Both the position numbers and the translations under genes were made by a program. A stretch of DNA of 64,000 nt from Caulobacter sp. FWC2 (lineage in GTDB: Bacteria; Pseudomonadota; Alphaproteobacteria; Caulobacterales; Caulobacteraceae), in the NCBI RefSeq assembly GCF_002742625.1, contig NZ_PEBF01000001.1:3534001-3598000 (forward strand), in the 5' to 3' direction. The notes below the pieces were generated by a model. That model was not told the DNA's origin. It was given only the letters and a program-made list of their open reading frames with translations, and searched no databases. Shown here piece by piece: positions 28,581-37,206 of the stretch (the first letter of the stretch is position 1; each line of letters opens with the position of its first letter).

Positions 28581-28594
28581 TGCGTAAAAACGCA
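28581..28594. promoter_or_regulatory. Candidate operator between XRE and glycosyltransferase genes
   Basis: TGCGTAAAAACGCA is a 5-bp inverted repeat with a 4-base AT spacer in an unusually AT-rich divergent gap (28528-28686). It is flanked by GTTGTTACACAA and AACAATCG. The position suits autoregulation by the XRE protein; not proven. Confidence 0.4.
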
Positions 28595-28686
28595 ACAATC
28601 GATCGCCGGTCTCGCTGTGAGGCCTTGCGGATCATCTTCGACCCACATACAGTTTTTATGCAACTATTTTGAATGCATCGGGCCGC

Positions 28687-29658
28687 ATGTACGTTTCGAT
28701 CGACCCCGCCCCCTTTCGCACCGCAGCCCCGCTGAAGCAGGATTGGGCCATCCGCCCGCGCCTGTCGCTGATCATGGTCGTCTACATGACCGGTCCGGCG
28801 CTGATGGAGAGCGTGCGCTACGCCCTGGCCGAGCCTCGGGTCGAGGAGTTCGTGATCGTCGACAACGGCTCGTCCCTAGCCGACGCGGCCTGGCTGCGCG
28901 ATCTGGCCCGCCGCGAGCCGCGCGTGCGCCTGCTGCAGGGGCTGGGTAATATCGGCTTCGCCCGCGCCGCCAATCTGGGCGCGACCTCGGCGAAGGGCGA
29001 GGAACTGGTCTTCCTCAATCCCGACGCCTACCTGACCCCCGGCGCGGTGGCGGCCCTGTCCGACGCCGCCCGCGACCGCCCCTCGCCCTGCGTGATCGGG
29101 GCCAGGGTGTTCAATACCGACGGAACCGAACAGCGGGGCGCGCGGCGCGGCGAGATCACGCCCGTCACGACCCTGCTCAGCCTCTCGAAGCTTAGCGCCC
29201 TTCTGCCCCCGCTGCGCCGCTTCGAGATCCACCGGGAAAGCGAAGCCCCCCCTTCGCACCCGGTGGACACCCCTACGATCTCGGGCGCCTGCTTCTATAT
29301 GCGGGCCGCCGATTTCCAGGCTCTCGGCGGCTTCGACGAGGGCTATTTCCTGCACGTCGAGGACGTCGACCTGTGCTGGCGGGCCCGCAAGACGGGCGGC
29401 AGCGTGCTGTTCCAGCCCGCCGCCCGCATCGTCCACGTCGGCTCGACCAGCAAGGAGAACCCGCTGATCGTCGAGTGGCACAAGGGCAAGGGCCTGGTGC
29501 GCTATTTCCTAAAGCGCGCCGACAGCCTGCCGCGCAAGGCCCTGGCCGTGCTGCTGGCGCCGCTGATCCTGGGCGTCGCCGTGGGCCGGCCGTTGCTGCG
29601 CCAGCTGCGGCGCGGTCGGATGGGCCGCCCCGTCGCGCGCCTCGCCGCCGCCGGCTGA
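28687..29658 (+). CDS. Family 2 glycosyltransferase
   Basis: 323 residues. GT-A fold: RLSLIMVVYMTGPALMESVRYAL, FVIVDNGSS, GNIGFARAANLGA, FLNPDAYLTPGA (DXD-like metal site region), then GACFYMRAADFQALGGFDEGYFLHVEDVDLCWRARKTGG, the rhamnosyltransferase-like ED motif. A C-terminal hydrophobic helix (ALAVLLAPLILGVAVG) may tether it to the membrane. ATG at 28687 is chosen over an in-frame TTG at 28669. It probably decorates a cell-surface polysaccharide; substrate unknown. Confidence 0.88.
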   Translation: MYVSIDPAPFRTAAPLKQDWAIRPRLSLIMVVYMTGPALMESVRYALAEPRVEEFVIVDNGSSLADAAWLRDLARREPRVRLLQGLGNIGFARAANLGATSAKGEELVFLNPDAYLTPGAVAALSDAARDRPSPCVIGARVFNTDGTEQRGARRGEITPVTTLLSLSKLSALLPPLRRFEIHRESEAPPSHPVDTPTISGACFYMRAADFQALGGFDEGYFLHVEDVDLCWRARKTGGSVLFQPAARIVHVGSTSKENPLIVEWHKGKGLVRYFLKRADSLPRKALAVLLAPLILGVAVGRPLLRQLRRGRMGRPVARLAAAG

Positions 29659-29800
29659 ACGCCCGCGATCGGGCGGAGCGTCACGCGCTTGACGGAAAAT
29701 GCCACAAACAACCCTCGATCCGCGTTCGGACGATGATCTTGACGCTTGCGCCAAATTCGAACGCCCGTAAGACTTCCCCACGGGTAAAGGGGAATATGTA

Positions 29801-30469
29801 GTGAGTCCGACCACCGACGCCGCCGCTTCTAACGAAGTCGAGGCCGCCGAGACCGAAGCCGCCACCAAGAACCTGGTCTTCGTGGCCGCCGAGCGCCTGT
29901 TCGCGCTGCACGGTTTCCAGAACGTCTCCGTGCGCGACATCACCGCCGCCGCCGGCGTGAACCTGGCCTCGGTGAACTACCACTTCGGGTCCAAGGACGC
30001 CCTGCTGTTCGAAATCTTCCGGCGTCGCACGGCCGAGCTCAACCGCGAGCGGGCCAAGATGCTGCACGAGGCCAACGACCGTAACGACGGCAGCCCGCCA
30101 CTGCGCGAGATCCTCGCCGCCCTGCTGACCCCGCCCCTGCGCTGGCTGGCGCCCGACCACGAGCGCCGCATCTCGCTGCAGTTCCTGATCCGCGCCCGCA
30201 GCGAAGGCACCGACGAGATCCGCGCCGTGCTGAAGACCGACGTCTCGCACCTGCGCCGCTTCTCCGACGCGCTGCTGAAGGCCCGTCCGGACCTGTCGCC
30301 GGAAGAGGTCTACTGGCGGCTCCACTTCACCCTGGGGATGCTGCACAACAACCGCTTCGCCGAGTTCGACCGCCTGAACGTGCTGTCGGAAGGCCAGACC
30401 AGCGAGGCCGACGTCGTGGCCCTGCTGGACCGCATGCTGGCCTTTGCCGAGGCCGGCTTTCTCGCCTAG
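29801..30469 (+). CDS. TetR family regulator
   Basis: 222 residues starting at GTG 29801. The N-terminal DNA-binding region is FVAAERLFALHGFQNVSVRDITAAAGVNLASVNYHFGSKDALLFEIFRRR (about 28-77), typical for TetR. The ligand-binding C-terminal half is unclassified. It stands alone; its target is unknown. Spacing of 45 bp to the next gene makes co-transcription with the transglutaminase gene possible. Confidence 0.9.
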   Translation: MSPTTDAAASNEVEAAETEAATKNLVFVAAERLFALHGFQNVSVRDITAAAGVNLASVNYHFGSKDALLFEIFRRRTAELNRERAKMLHEANDRNDGSPPLREILAALLTPPLRWLAPDHERRISLQFLIRARSEGTDEIRAVLKTDVSHLRRFSDALLKARPDLSPEEVYWRLHFTLGMLHNNRFAEFDRLNVLSEGQTSEADVVALLDRMLAFAEAGFLA

Positions 30470-30514
30470 CTCATAGGCGGAACGGTCTCCCGGCCGGCGC
30501 GTTGTCGCTCTGGC

Positions 30515-31390
30515 ATGGGACGGCTGCGGATCCTTCACGAGACCCGATACTATTATGAACGGCCGGTGCGGTTCGGACCGCAGCGGCTGATGATCCGCCC
30601 GCGCGACAGTCACGCCCTGCGTATCGTCGAGGCCAGCTTGCGCCTCTTCCCGCCCGGCGGCACGCGCTGGAGCTACGACGCGAACGGAAACTGCGTCTGC
30701 ATCTTCGAGCCGACCGGCGAGGCCGACGCCATGCGGGTGGCCAGCGAACTGGTCATCGACCGCTACCCCGCCCCGCTGGCGCCCCAGCGGATCGAGAACC
30801 CCGACACCCTGACCCCGATCGTCTATTCCCGCGAGGATCGGACGACTCTGGAGCCGTTCATCGCGCCCGTCACCGATGACCCCGACGCGGTGCTGCTACG
30901 ATGGCTGCGGGGCCTGCAAGGCCATCGCGATGAGCCGGCGCTGGCCTTCCTGCTGCGCGTCAACGAACTGATCCATCAGCAGTTCGAGTACCGAAATCGC
31001 TACGAAGAAGGCGTTCAAACGCCGGTCGAGACCCTGCAGAAGCGCAGCGGCGCCTGCCGCGACCTGGCCTGGCTGATGGTCGAGGGCCTGCGCCGCCTCG
31101 GCTACGCGGCCCTGTTCGCCACCGGCTACATCCACTCGCCCGGCGCGACGATCCGCGGGGCTGGGGCGACCCACGCCTGGTGCGAGGTTTTCCTGCCGGA
31201 TCTTGGCTGGCTGGAGTTCGACCCGACCAACGGCCTGGCCGAGTCGCCGGATTTGATCCGCGTCGCCGCCACCCGAACGCCGGCTCAGGCGTTACCCGTC
31301 TCCGGGGCGATCATCGGCGACCCGGGCTCCGCGCGTCTTCACGTCTCCGTGGAGGTGCGCCTAATCGATCCGATCAACCAGGTGGCGTGA
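30515..31390 (+). CDS. Transglutaminase-like protein
   Basis: 291 residues. An N-terminal bacterial transglutaminase-like domain (LRILHETRYYYERPVRFGPQRLMIRPRDSHALRI) is followed by the transglutaminase core. The triad is Cys in RSGACRDLAWLMVEGLRRLG, His in GATHAWCEVFLP and Asp in GWLEFDPTNGL. All three residues are present, so it may be an active cysteine protease or amidase. Soluble and lacking a signal peptide. Confidence 0.9.
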   Translation: MGRLRILHETRYYYERPVRFGPQRLMIRPRDSHALRIVEASLRLFPPGGTRWSYDANGNCVCIFEPTGEADAMRVASELVIDRYPAPLAPQRIENPDTLTPIVYSREDRTTLEPFIAPVTDDPDAVLLRWLRGLQGHRDEPALAFLLRVNELIHQQFEYRNRYEEGVQTPVETLQKRSGACRDLAWLMVEGLRRLGYAALFATGYIHSPGATIRGAGATHAWCEVFLPDLGWLEFDPTNGLAESPDLIRVAATRTPAQALPVSGAIIGDPGSARLHVSVEVRLIDPINQVA

Positions 31391-31421
31391 TAGAATGAGT
31401 GTGCGTACGGGAGGAAAAGCC

Positions 31422-31568
31422 ATGACCAGCGGCTTCCAGAACCAAGACCCCATGCGGAACGTCTGCTTCCCGAAATCGGAGCCCAAGGCTCAACACGGCC
31501 AGAAGCCCGACCAGGACTGCCTGAAGGTGAAGGAACGACGGACCTTCGAACCCAGACCGGGGCACTGA
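31422..31568 (+). CDS. Small 48-residue protein, unknown
   Basis: ATG at 31422 preceded at 6 bp by the strong Shine-Dalgarno GGAGGA, ending TGA at 31568. The protein (begins MTSGFQNQDPMRNVCF) is hydrophilic and rich in Lys, Gln and Pro, with two cysteines and a basic tail, and no membrane segment. About 83% of codons end in G or C, as expected for a real gene here. It sits 31 bp after the transglutaminase gene on the same strand. An earlier in-frame ATG (31395) lacks a ribosome-binding site. Function unknown. Confidence 0.7.
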   Translation: MTSGFQNQDPMRNVCFPKSEPKAQHGQKPDQDCLKVKERRTFEPRPGH

Positions 31569-31686
31569 ATTGTAAAAAAGCGTGAACACGAGGGCCTTCC
31601 GCCACCCCTGCCACGCGAGCGACCTATACAGACACCCGCGGCGCCATTAATTTTTGACGCCAGGGGAATGGGGGAGCACTGCAAAC

Positions 31687-32565
31687 ATGCGGCGCGTCGC
31701 GCTCGGATGTCTGTTGGCGACGGCTGGTCTTGCGGTGGTAAGCGCCGCGACCGCCCTGTCGACTCGCGCCCCTGAGGAATTCAACCAGACCCTGACCTTG
31801 GCTGGCGGACCTGGGGCCGGCGCATCTGAAGTCCGCGCCCCGGTTGACGATCCCGACGCCCCGATCGCCACGGCCCGCTACGGCGGCGAGCGTTCGCGTG
31901 TCGCCGTCCCCGCGGTCGTCGCCGCCGAAACCCACGCCGTTCCCGCCGTCGCCATGATGGCCCTGGCCGGTGGCCCCCAAGACGTCGGCCTCGCCGGCGC
32001 CGCGCCGGCCGTCGCCCTGGCCGTCGCCACTTCGCGGACCCCGCCGCCGCCCGCGCCGGTCGCCGCCCCCGCAGGTCCATCTGCGCGGATCCTGGCCGAG
32101 GTCTCGGCCGCCCCTCACCGTCCGGTGCTGGCCCTCACGCGGGTCGAGCATCGCCGCCCGGCCGGCAAGATTCTGCAGATGCAGGTTGACGACCAGCCTC
32201 TAGCCTTCACGCCGATGGGCCTGCAGTCGGGCGCGGTGAAGCGCCTGACGCTGAACGCCTCGAACCTGATGTCCAAGGCCAGCGCCTCGGCCGAGGACCT
32301 GCGGCGCGGCCGCTGGATGCTGTACGCCGCCAGTTCGGGCAAGGCGTATGGCCTGAACCTGATCCGCGACACCTTCGGCGGCTGGCGCAACGCCGGCTAC
32401 AGCGAAGAGAAGATGGCCCGCTTCGGCAGCCGCCAGATCGGCCTGGGCTATCGGAAGGGCAACAGCCTCATCTCGCTGAGCGCCACCCGCCGCAAGCTCA
32501 ACTCGATCGACTATTCCAACAAGGACACGGTCTTCGGCGTCAGCGTCTCGGTGCGCGGCCGCTAG
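31687..32565 (+). CDS. Secreted hypothetical protein
   Basis: 292 residues with a signal peptide (RVALGCLLATAGLAVVSAATA), a long Ala/Pro-rich low-complexity region (~20-150), and a conserved-looking C-terminal domain (MSKASASAEDLRRGRWMLYAASSGKAYGLNLIRDTFGGWRNAGYSEEKMARFGSRQIGLGYRKGNSLISLSATRRKLN). The tail resembles a small beta-rich envelope domain. ATG at 31687 begins the signal peptide. I cannot assign a function. Confidence 0.82.
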   Translation: MRRVALGCLLATAGLAVVSAATALSTRAPEEFNQTLTLAGGPGAGASEVRAPVDDPDAPIATARYGGERSRVAVPAVVAAETHAVPAVAMMALAGGPQDVGLAGAAPAVALAVATSRTPPPPAPVAAPAGPSARILAEVSAAPHRPVLALTRVEHRRPAGKILQMQVDDQPLAFTPMGLQSGAVKRLTLNASNLMSKASASAEDLRRGRWMLYAASSGKAYGLNLIRDTFGGWRNAGYSEEKMARFGSRQIGLGYRKGNSLISLSATRRKLNSIDYSNKDTVFGVSVSVRGR

Positions 32566-32642
32566 GCCGCCCATTTCGGTTCTGCAAGGATGTGACGCAC
32601 GCGCGTATGGACCCCCGCTGTGCAGGGGCGTAAAGCGCCCTC

Positions 32643-34061
32643 GTGCCCGATCAGTCTCCAGCATCCTCGCCCCTCGCGACGCGCCTGATCTCCATCGCCG
32701 TGGCCAGCGCGCTGCTGATGGAGTTCATCGACTCCACGGCCCTGTCGACCGCCCTCCCCACATTGTCGCGAGCCTTCGCGGTCGATCCGATCCACCTGAA
32801 GCTGGCCCTGACCTCCTACATTCTGGCGCTGGCGGTTTTCACGCCGGCCAGCGGCTGGGCGGCGGAACGGTTCGGCGCGCGGCGGGTGTTCCTGTCAGCC
32901 ATGGTCGTCTTCCTGCTGGGCTCGGCCCTTTGCGGCCAGTCGCGCAGCCTGGAGGCCCTGGTCGCCTCGCGGATCGTCCAGGGGATCGGCGGGGCGATGA
33001 TGACGCCGGTGGCGCGGCTGATCGTGGTCGGCGCCACCCCCAAGGACAAGCTGCTGACCGCCATGGGCTGGTTCACCATGCCCGCGCTTGTTGGCCCCTT
33101 GATTGGCCCGCCGATCGCGGGGCTTGTGCTCAGCGTCGCCGAATGGCCCTGGATCTTCTACATCAACCTGCCGGTCGGGCTGCTGGGCGTGATCGCCGTC
33201 AGGCGTTTCGTGCCCAAGAGCGAGCCCAAGCGCGACCTGGGCCGCTTCGACACGCTCGGCTTCGTCCTGTCGGCCCTGGCGGTCAGCGGTCTGGTGGTCG
33301 TGGCCGAGACGGCGGGCGTCAACCTGCTGCCGCCCTGGGCGCAGATCACCCTGCTGGCGCTCTCCGTCGCCTGCGGGACCATCTACCTGCGCATCGCCAA
33401 GCGCACCGGTCGCCCGATCCTGGACCTGACCCTGCTGCGCTATCCGACCTTCCGCGCCAGCCTGGTCGGCGGGACGCTGGTGCGGCTGGGTATCGGGGCC
33501 AGTCCCTTCCTGATGCCGCTGCTGCTGCAGGTGGCGCTGGGCTGGAGCCCACTGAAGGCCAGCGTCGTCACCCTAGCGACCGGCGTCGGCGTGCTGGTCG
33601 CCCGCCCGTTCGCGACGGCGGGCCTCAAGCGGTTCGGCTTCCGCACCTCTCTGGCGGTCTTCGTCACCCTGACGGCGCTGTTCACCGCCGCGCCGGGCTT
33701 CTTCGGCCCCGCTACGCCGATGGCCGTGATGATGGTCGCCCTGACCCTGGGCGGGTTCTGCCGCTCCAACCAGTTCATCGCCGCCAACACCATCGCCTAT
33801 GCCGATGTCCCGGAGACCTCGACGGCGGCCGCCTCGACCCTGTCGGCCGTGACCCAGCAGGTGGGCCTGGCCTTGGGCGTCAGCTTCGGCGGCATCATGC
33901 TGCACCTGGCGCGGGGCGCCGGCGGCGCCCTGACGCCAGACCGCTTCACCTTGCCGTTCGTGGCGATCGGCCTGGTGACCCTGCTGGCCCTGCCGGTCTA
34001 CCTGTCGCTGGACAAGGACGCCGGCGCGGCGATCAGCGGCCGCAACCGGGCCTCGGCCTAG
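32643..34061 (+). CDS. MFS multidrug efflux transporter (DHA2/EmrB type)
   Basis: 472 residues, GTG start at 32643, with 12-14 predicted membrane helices. Conserved segments include LMEFIDSTALSTALPTLSRAF in helix 1, GWAAERFGARRVFLSAM (motif A) and RIVQGIGGAMMTPVARLIVVG (motif B with the essential Arg). No membrane-fusion partner is adjacent. Its TAG stop overlaps the stop codon of the convergent gene. Confidence 0.88.
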   Translation: MPDQSPASSPLATRLISIAVASALLMEFIDSTALSTALPTLSRAFAVDPIHLKLALTSYILALAVFTPASGWAAERFGARRVFLSAMVVFLLGSALCGQSRSLEALVASRIVQGIGGAMMTPVARLIVVGATPKDKLLTAMGWFTMPALVGPLIGPPIAGLVLSVAEWPWIFYINLPVGLLGVIAVRRFVPKSEPKRDLGRFDTLGFVLSALAVSGLVVVAETAGVNLLPPWAQITLLALSVACGTIYLRIAKRTGRPILDLTLLRYPTFRASLVGGTLVRLGIGASPFLMPLLLQVALGWSPLKASVVTLATGVGVLVARPFATAGLKRFGFRTSLAVFVTLTALFTAAPGFFGPATPMAVMMVALTLGGFCRSNQFIAANTIAYADVPETSTAAASTLSAVTQQVGLALGVSFGGIMLHLARGAGGALTPDRFTLPFVAIGLVTLLALPVYLSLDKDAGAAISGRNRASA

Positions 34062-34348
34062 GACTTGGTCCGGCGACCGCCCCGGGAGTGGTTGGCGGTC
34101 ATGGGATCCGGCTTCTTCGGCGGGACCCAGCCTTCGGGCGTCTTCGGAACCGGCTGGTCGGTGCCCAGGCCCATGCGGCCGGGAACCTGGCGCTGGAAAT
34201 AGGACGCTTGCGCCGCATCCTCGACGCCCCGCACCAGAGCGCTGTGCTGGATGCCGCCGATCTCGTCGCGCAGCTTGGCCGCCGCCTCGAAGTCCTGAGC
34301 GGCGATAGCCTCTTCCATCTGCGTTTTCAGGTCGTCGATGTGCGACAT
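34058..34348 (-). CDS. UvrB/UvrC motif protein
   Basis: 96 residues. An N-terminal UVR motif (HIDDLKTQMEEAIAAQDFEAAAKLRDEI) is followed by a polar, Pro-rich tail ending in RGGRRTKS. It lacks any nuclease or helicase domain. ATG at 34348 has GGAG upstream. The gene follows leucine dehydrogenase by 44 bp. UVR motifs mediate protein contacts; role unknown. Confidence 0.85.
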   Translation of the reverse strand: MSHIDDLKTQMEEAIAAQDFEAAAKLRDEIGGIQHSALVRGVEDAAQASYFQRQVPGRMGLGTDQPVPKTPEGWVPPKKPDPMTANHSRGGRRTKS

Positions 34349-34392
34349 GACGTTCTCCATGGGACCGCCAGGAAGAACGCCTGAGGCCGGTT

Positions 34393-35454
34393 TTAGCCGC
34401 GCGCCGCCGCAATGCGGGCGCGGGCGATCTCGTCGGCGACCAGATTGGCAGGACGCTTCTCGCTGATCGACTGGTCGATGACCTCGGCCAGGGTCTGGGC
34501 CAGGCGGTCCAGCTTGGTCGCCACCCAGGCGCCGTCGAAGGCCGCGCCGGCTTCCAGGCCCCGGATCTCGGCGGCCACGTTGATGATGCCGCCGCCGTTG
34601 ATGACGTAGTCCGGGGCATAGAGGATGCCGCGATCGAACACGGTCTGGCCGATCATGGCGTCGGCCAGCTGGTTGTTGGCCCCGCCGGCGATGACCTTGA
34701 CCTTCAGGCGCGGCAGGGTCGCGGCCGAGATCGCCCCGCCCAGGGCGCAGGGCGCGAACACATCGGCCTCGACGTCGAAGATGGCGTCGGTCGGCACGAT
34801 CGTCGCGCCGGTCTTGGCGGCCACTTCGTTCAGGGCGGCCTGGTTGACGTCGGCGATGGTCAGGACCGCGCCGGCGGCGTGCAGCTTCTCGGCCAGATAG
34901 GCGCCGACATGGCCGACGCCCTGGATGGCGACCCGCACGCCCTTGAGGTCGCGGTTCAAAGCGCGCTCGACGGACAGGCGCACGCCGCGGAACACGCCCT
35001 CGGCGGTGACCGGCGACGGATCGCCCGAGGCGGCCGCGTGGCCTTCCAGGCCGGCGACGAAGCGGGTGGTCTTGCGGGTGTTTTCCAGGTCCGAGGGCGA
35101 GACGCCGACGTCCTCGGCGGTCCAGTACTGGCCGTTCAGGCTGTCGACCGCGCGGCCGAAGGCCTCGAACAGTTCCGGCGTCTTCTGGCTGCGGCTGTCG
35201 CCGATGATCACGGCCTTGCCGCCGCCCAGGTCCAGCTCGGCCATGGCGTTCTTGTACGACATGCCGCGCGACAGGCGCAGAGCGTCGGTCACGGCCGCCT
35301 GGCTGCTTGAATAGTCCCACATGCGGCAGCCGCCAGCGGCCGGGCCGCGCGCGGTCGAGTGGATCGCGATAATCGACTTCAGGCCAGTTTTTTCATCGAA
35401 GAAAGCGTGGACGCCTTCGTGTCCCTCGAAATCGGGGGAATCGAACAAGGTCAT
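34393..35454 (-). CDS. ldh: Leucine dehydrogenase (Glu/Leu/Phe/Val dehydrogenase family)
   Basis: 353 residues. The N-terminal catalytic domain has STARGPAAGGCRMW and MAELDLGGGKAVIIGD with the catalytic Lys; the NAD-binding domain has VAIQGVGHVGAYLAEKLHAAGA. It oxidatively deaminates branched-chain amino acids to 2-oxo acids. Length and motifs fit leucine dehydrogenase better than the longer glutamate dehydrogenases. Confidence 0.9.
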   Translation of the reverse strand: MTLFDSPDFEGHEGVHAFFDEKTGLKSIIAIHSTARGPAAGGCRMWDYSSSQAAVTDALRLSRGMSYKNAMAELDLGGGKAVIIGDSRSQKTPELFEAFGRAVDSLNGQYWTAEDVGVSPSDLENTRKTTRFVAGLEGHAAASGDPSPVTAEGVFRGVRLSVERALNRDLKGVRVAIQGVGHVGAYLAEKLHAAGAVLTIADVNQAALNEVAAKTGATIVPTDAIFDVEADVFAPCALGGAISAATLPRLKVKVIAGGANNQLADAMIGQTVFDRGILYAPDYVINGGGIINVAAEIRGLEAGAAFDGAWVATKLDRLAQTLAEVIDQSISEKRPANLVADEIARARIAAARG

Positions 35455-35534
35455 GCCGTCGGTCTCGCCTATGCCAGAATGAACGTGGCGGCTTTACGCC
35501 CCCTCGCCGCCCCTCACAACCCCGAAGGCTGACG

Positions 35535-36572
35535 CTAGGGCTTCTTGTGTTTGGCCGGCTTGGGCGGATCCAATGCCGTCATCGCCGCCACGCTGGACGG
35601 AATGGGCGGCGCGCCGGACGGGGGCCAGGGCCCCGGCGCGTCGCGCAGGAACGCCTCGGCGTCGCCCCAGACCTTGGCGGCCTGCTTGTCGACCAGCAGC
35701 AGGTGATAGCCGTGCGCATAGTAGGCGGTCTTCGCGCCCGGCTTCAGGCGGCCGATGGCCTCGACCGTCGGTTCGCGCGGGATGATGTGGTCGTTGGCGC
35801 CGTAGAACCAGGCGACCGGGACATTGATCCCGCCCGTCGACTTCCAGGCGCGCTCCATCAGCCCGACCAGCCCATAGATGGTGTCGGAGCGCGCCCCCCA
35901 GATCATCAGCGGGTCGCGGCCCATGCGGCGCAGTTCGTCGATATTGTCGGAGGCCATGACGTTGCGGACCAGCCAGTCGGGGGGCTTGACCACCCACTGG
36001 CCCAGCACGTGGGCGCTGACCCACAGGCTCATGCGGTTGGGCAGCGGCTGGTTCGACCAGCCCCAGACGGCGGGCGCGAACAGCATCAGCTTGTCGACCG
36101 GCGGCGGATTTTCGGAGGCCATGGCGCTGATCGCCAGCGCGCCGCCCATGCTGATCCCGGCCAGGGCGAGCTTGGCGTTCGGATGGCGCTCGCGCACCGC
36201 CGTGATCAGCGCCCGGACATCGTCGAGCACCAGTTCGGTCGGCGCCCAGACGCCCCGCTCGGGCGAACGGCCAAAGCCCCGGACATCCAGCGCATAGGTC
36301 GCGATCCCCTTCCCCGCCCACCAGCCAGCCGCCAGGTGAAAGGCGTTGGAATAGTCGTTCATGCCGTGCAGGCCGACCACGACCCACTCCGGCTCCGTGG
36401 CCGGCAGCCAGCGCATCAGGCCCAGGCGCGCGCCGTCGAAGCTGACGAAGGCGTCGGTCTCGATCCGAGGCCCTCGAAAGCCCAGCGGCCCAAGGCCCGG
36501 CCCTTGCCGCAACGGCGCGCAGGCCGAGAGCACGGCGGCGGACGCGGTCAGGATCAGGGCGCGGCGGTTCAT
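35535..36572 (-). CDS. Lipoprotein alpha/beta hydrolase (monoacylglycerol-lipase-like)
   Basis: 345 residues. Lipobox LSAC near residue 17, then an alpha/beta hydrolase domain: VVVGLHGMNDYS (oxyanion region), LALAGISMGGALAISAM (nucleophile Ser in G-x-S-x-G), FYGANDHIIP (Asp) and AHGYHLLL (His). The serine-aspartate-histidine triad is complete. The start ATG at 36572 overlaps the stop of the uracil-DNA glycosylase gene (ATGA), indicating one transcript. Confidence 0.88.
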   Translation of the reverse strand: MNRRALILTASAAVLSACAPLRQGPGLGPLGFRGPRIETDAFVSFDGARLGLMRWLPATEPEWVVVGLHGMNDYSNAFHLAAGWWAGKGIATYALDVRGFGRSPERGVWAPTELVLDDVRALITAVRERHPNAKLALAGISMGGALAISAMASENPPPVDKLMLFAPAVWGWSNQPLPNRMSLWVSAHVLGQWVVKPPDWLVRNVMASDNIDELRRMGRDPLMIWGARSDTIYGLVGLMERAWKSTGGINVPVAWFYGANDHIIPREPTVEAIGRLKPGAKTAYYAHGYHLLLVDKQAAKVWGDAEAFLRDAPGPWPPSGAPPIPSSVAAMTALDPPKPAKHKKP

Positions 36573-37162
36573 CGTCCCAGAATGTCCGCGACACGCTGGC
36601 GAAGGAAGGGCACGACCTCTTCCTCGAACCATGGATTGCGTTTCAGCCAGGCGGTGTTGCGCCAGGACGGATGCGGCATCGGCAGGACGTTAGGTCCGAA
36701 CTCGCGCCAGCGGGCGATGGTCTCGGTCATGGTTTTGCCGGTCCGCCCCGGCAGCGCCCAGTCCTGGGCGTAGCTACCGACCAGCAGGGTCAGCTCGACA
36801 TTCGGCAGCTCGGCCAGCAATTGAGACCGCCACATCGCCGCGCAGCGGGGCGGCGGCGGGAAGTCGCCACCCTTGGGATTGGTGCCCGGAAAGCAGAAGG
36901 CCATGGCCGCCACGCCGATCTCGGGCCGGCCATAGAAGGTCTCGCGGTCGACGCCCATCCACTGGCGCAGACGGTTGCCGGACGGGTCGTTGAACGGCAG
37001 GCCGGTCTCATGGACCAGCCGGCCCGGCGCCTGGCCGGCGATCAGGATGCGGGTCTCCGCACGGACAAGCGTCACCGGGCGGGGAACGTGCGGCAGGTAT
37101 GGCGCGCACGCCCGGCAGGCGGCGATGTCGGCCAGGATCTCGTCGAGCGGCATGGTCGCCAC
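36569..37162 (-). CDS. Uracil-DNA glycosylase family protein (Fe-S type)
   Basis: 197 residues. Motif GQAPGRLVHETG (43-54) and HPSWRN (164-169) are the uracil-DNA glycosylase catalytic segments. Cys16, Cys19, Cys90 and Cys107 follow the C-x2-C...C-x16-C spacing of [4Fe-4S]-containing family 4/5-like glycosylases. It would remove uracil (or related bases) from DNA. Start ATG at 37162. Forms a translationally coupled pair with the downstream hydrolase gene. Confidence 0.88.
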   Translation of the reverse strand: MATMPLDEILADIAACRACAPYLPHVPRPVTLVRAETRILIAGQAPGRLVHETGLPFNDPSGNRLRQWMGVDRETFYGRPEIGVAAMAFCFPGTNPKGGDFPPPPRCAAMWRSQLLAELPNVELTLLVGSYAQDWALPGRTGKTMTETIARWREFGPNVLPMPHPSWRNTAWLKRNPWFEEEVVPFLRQRVADILGR

Positions 37163-37206
37163 TTAAGCCCGATGCCCGCGAAAACAAGCGCGACGCGCGG
37201 TCGACG

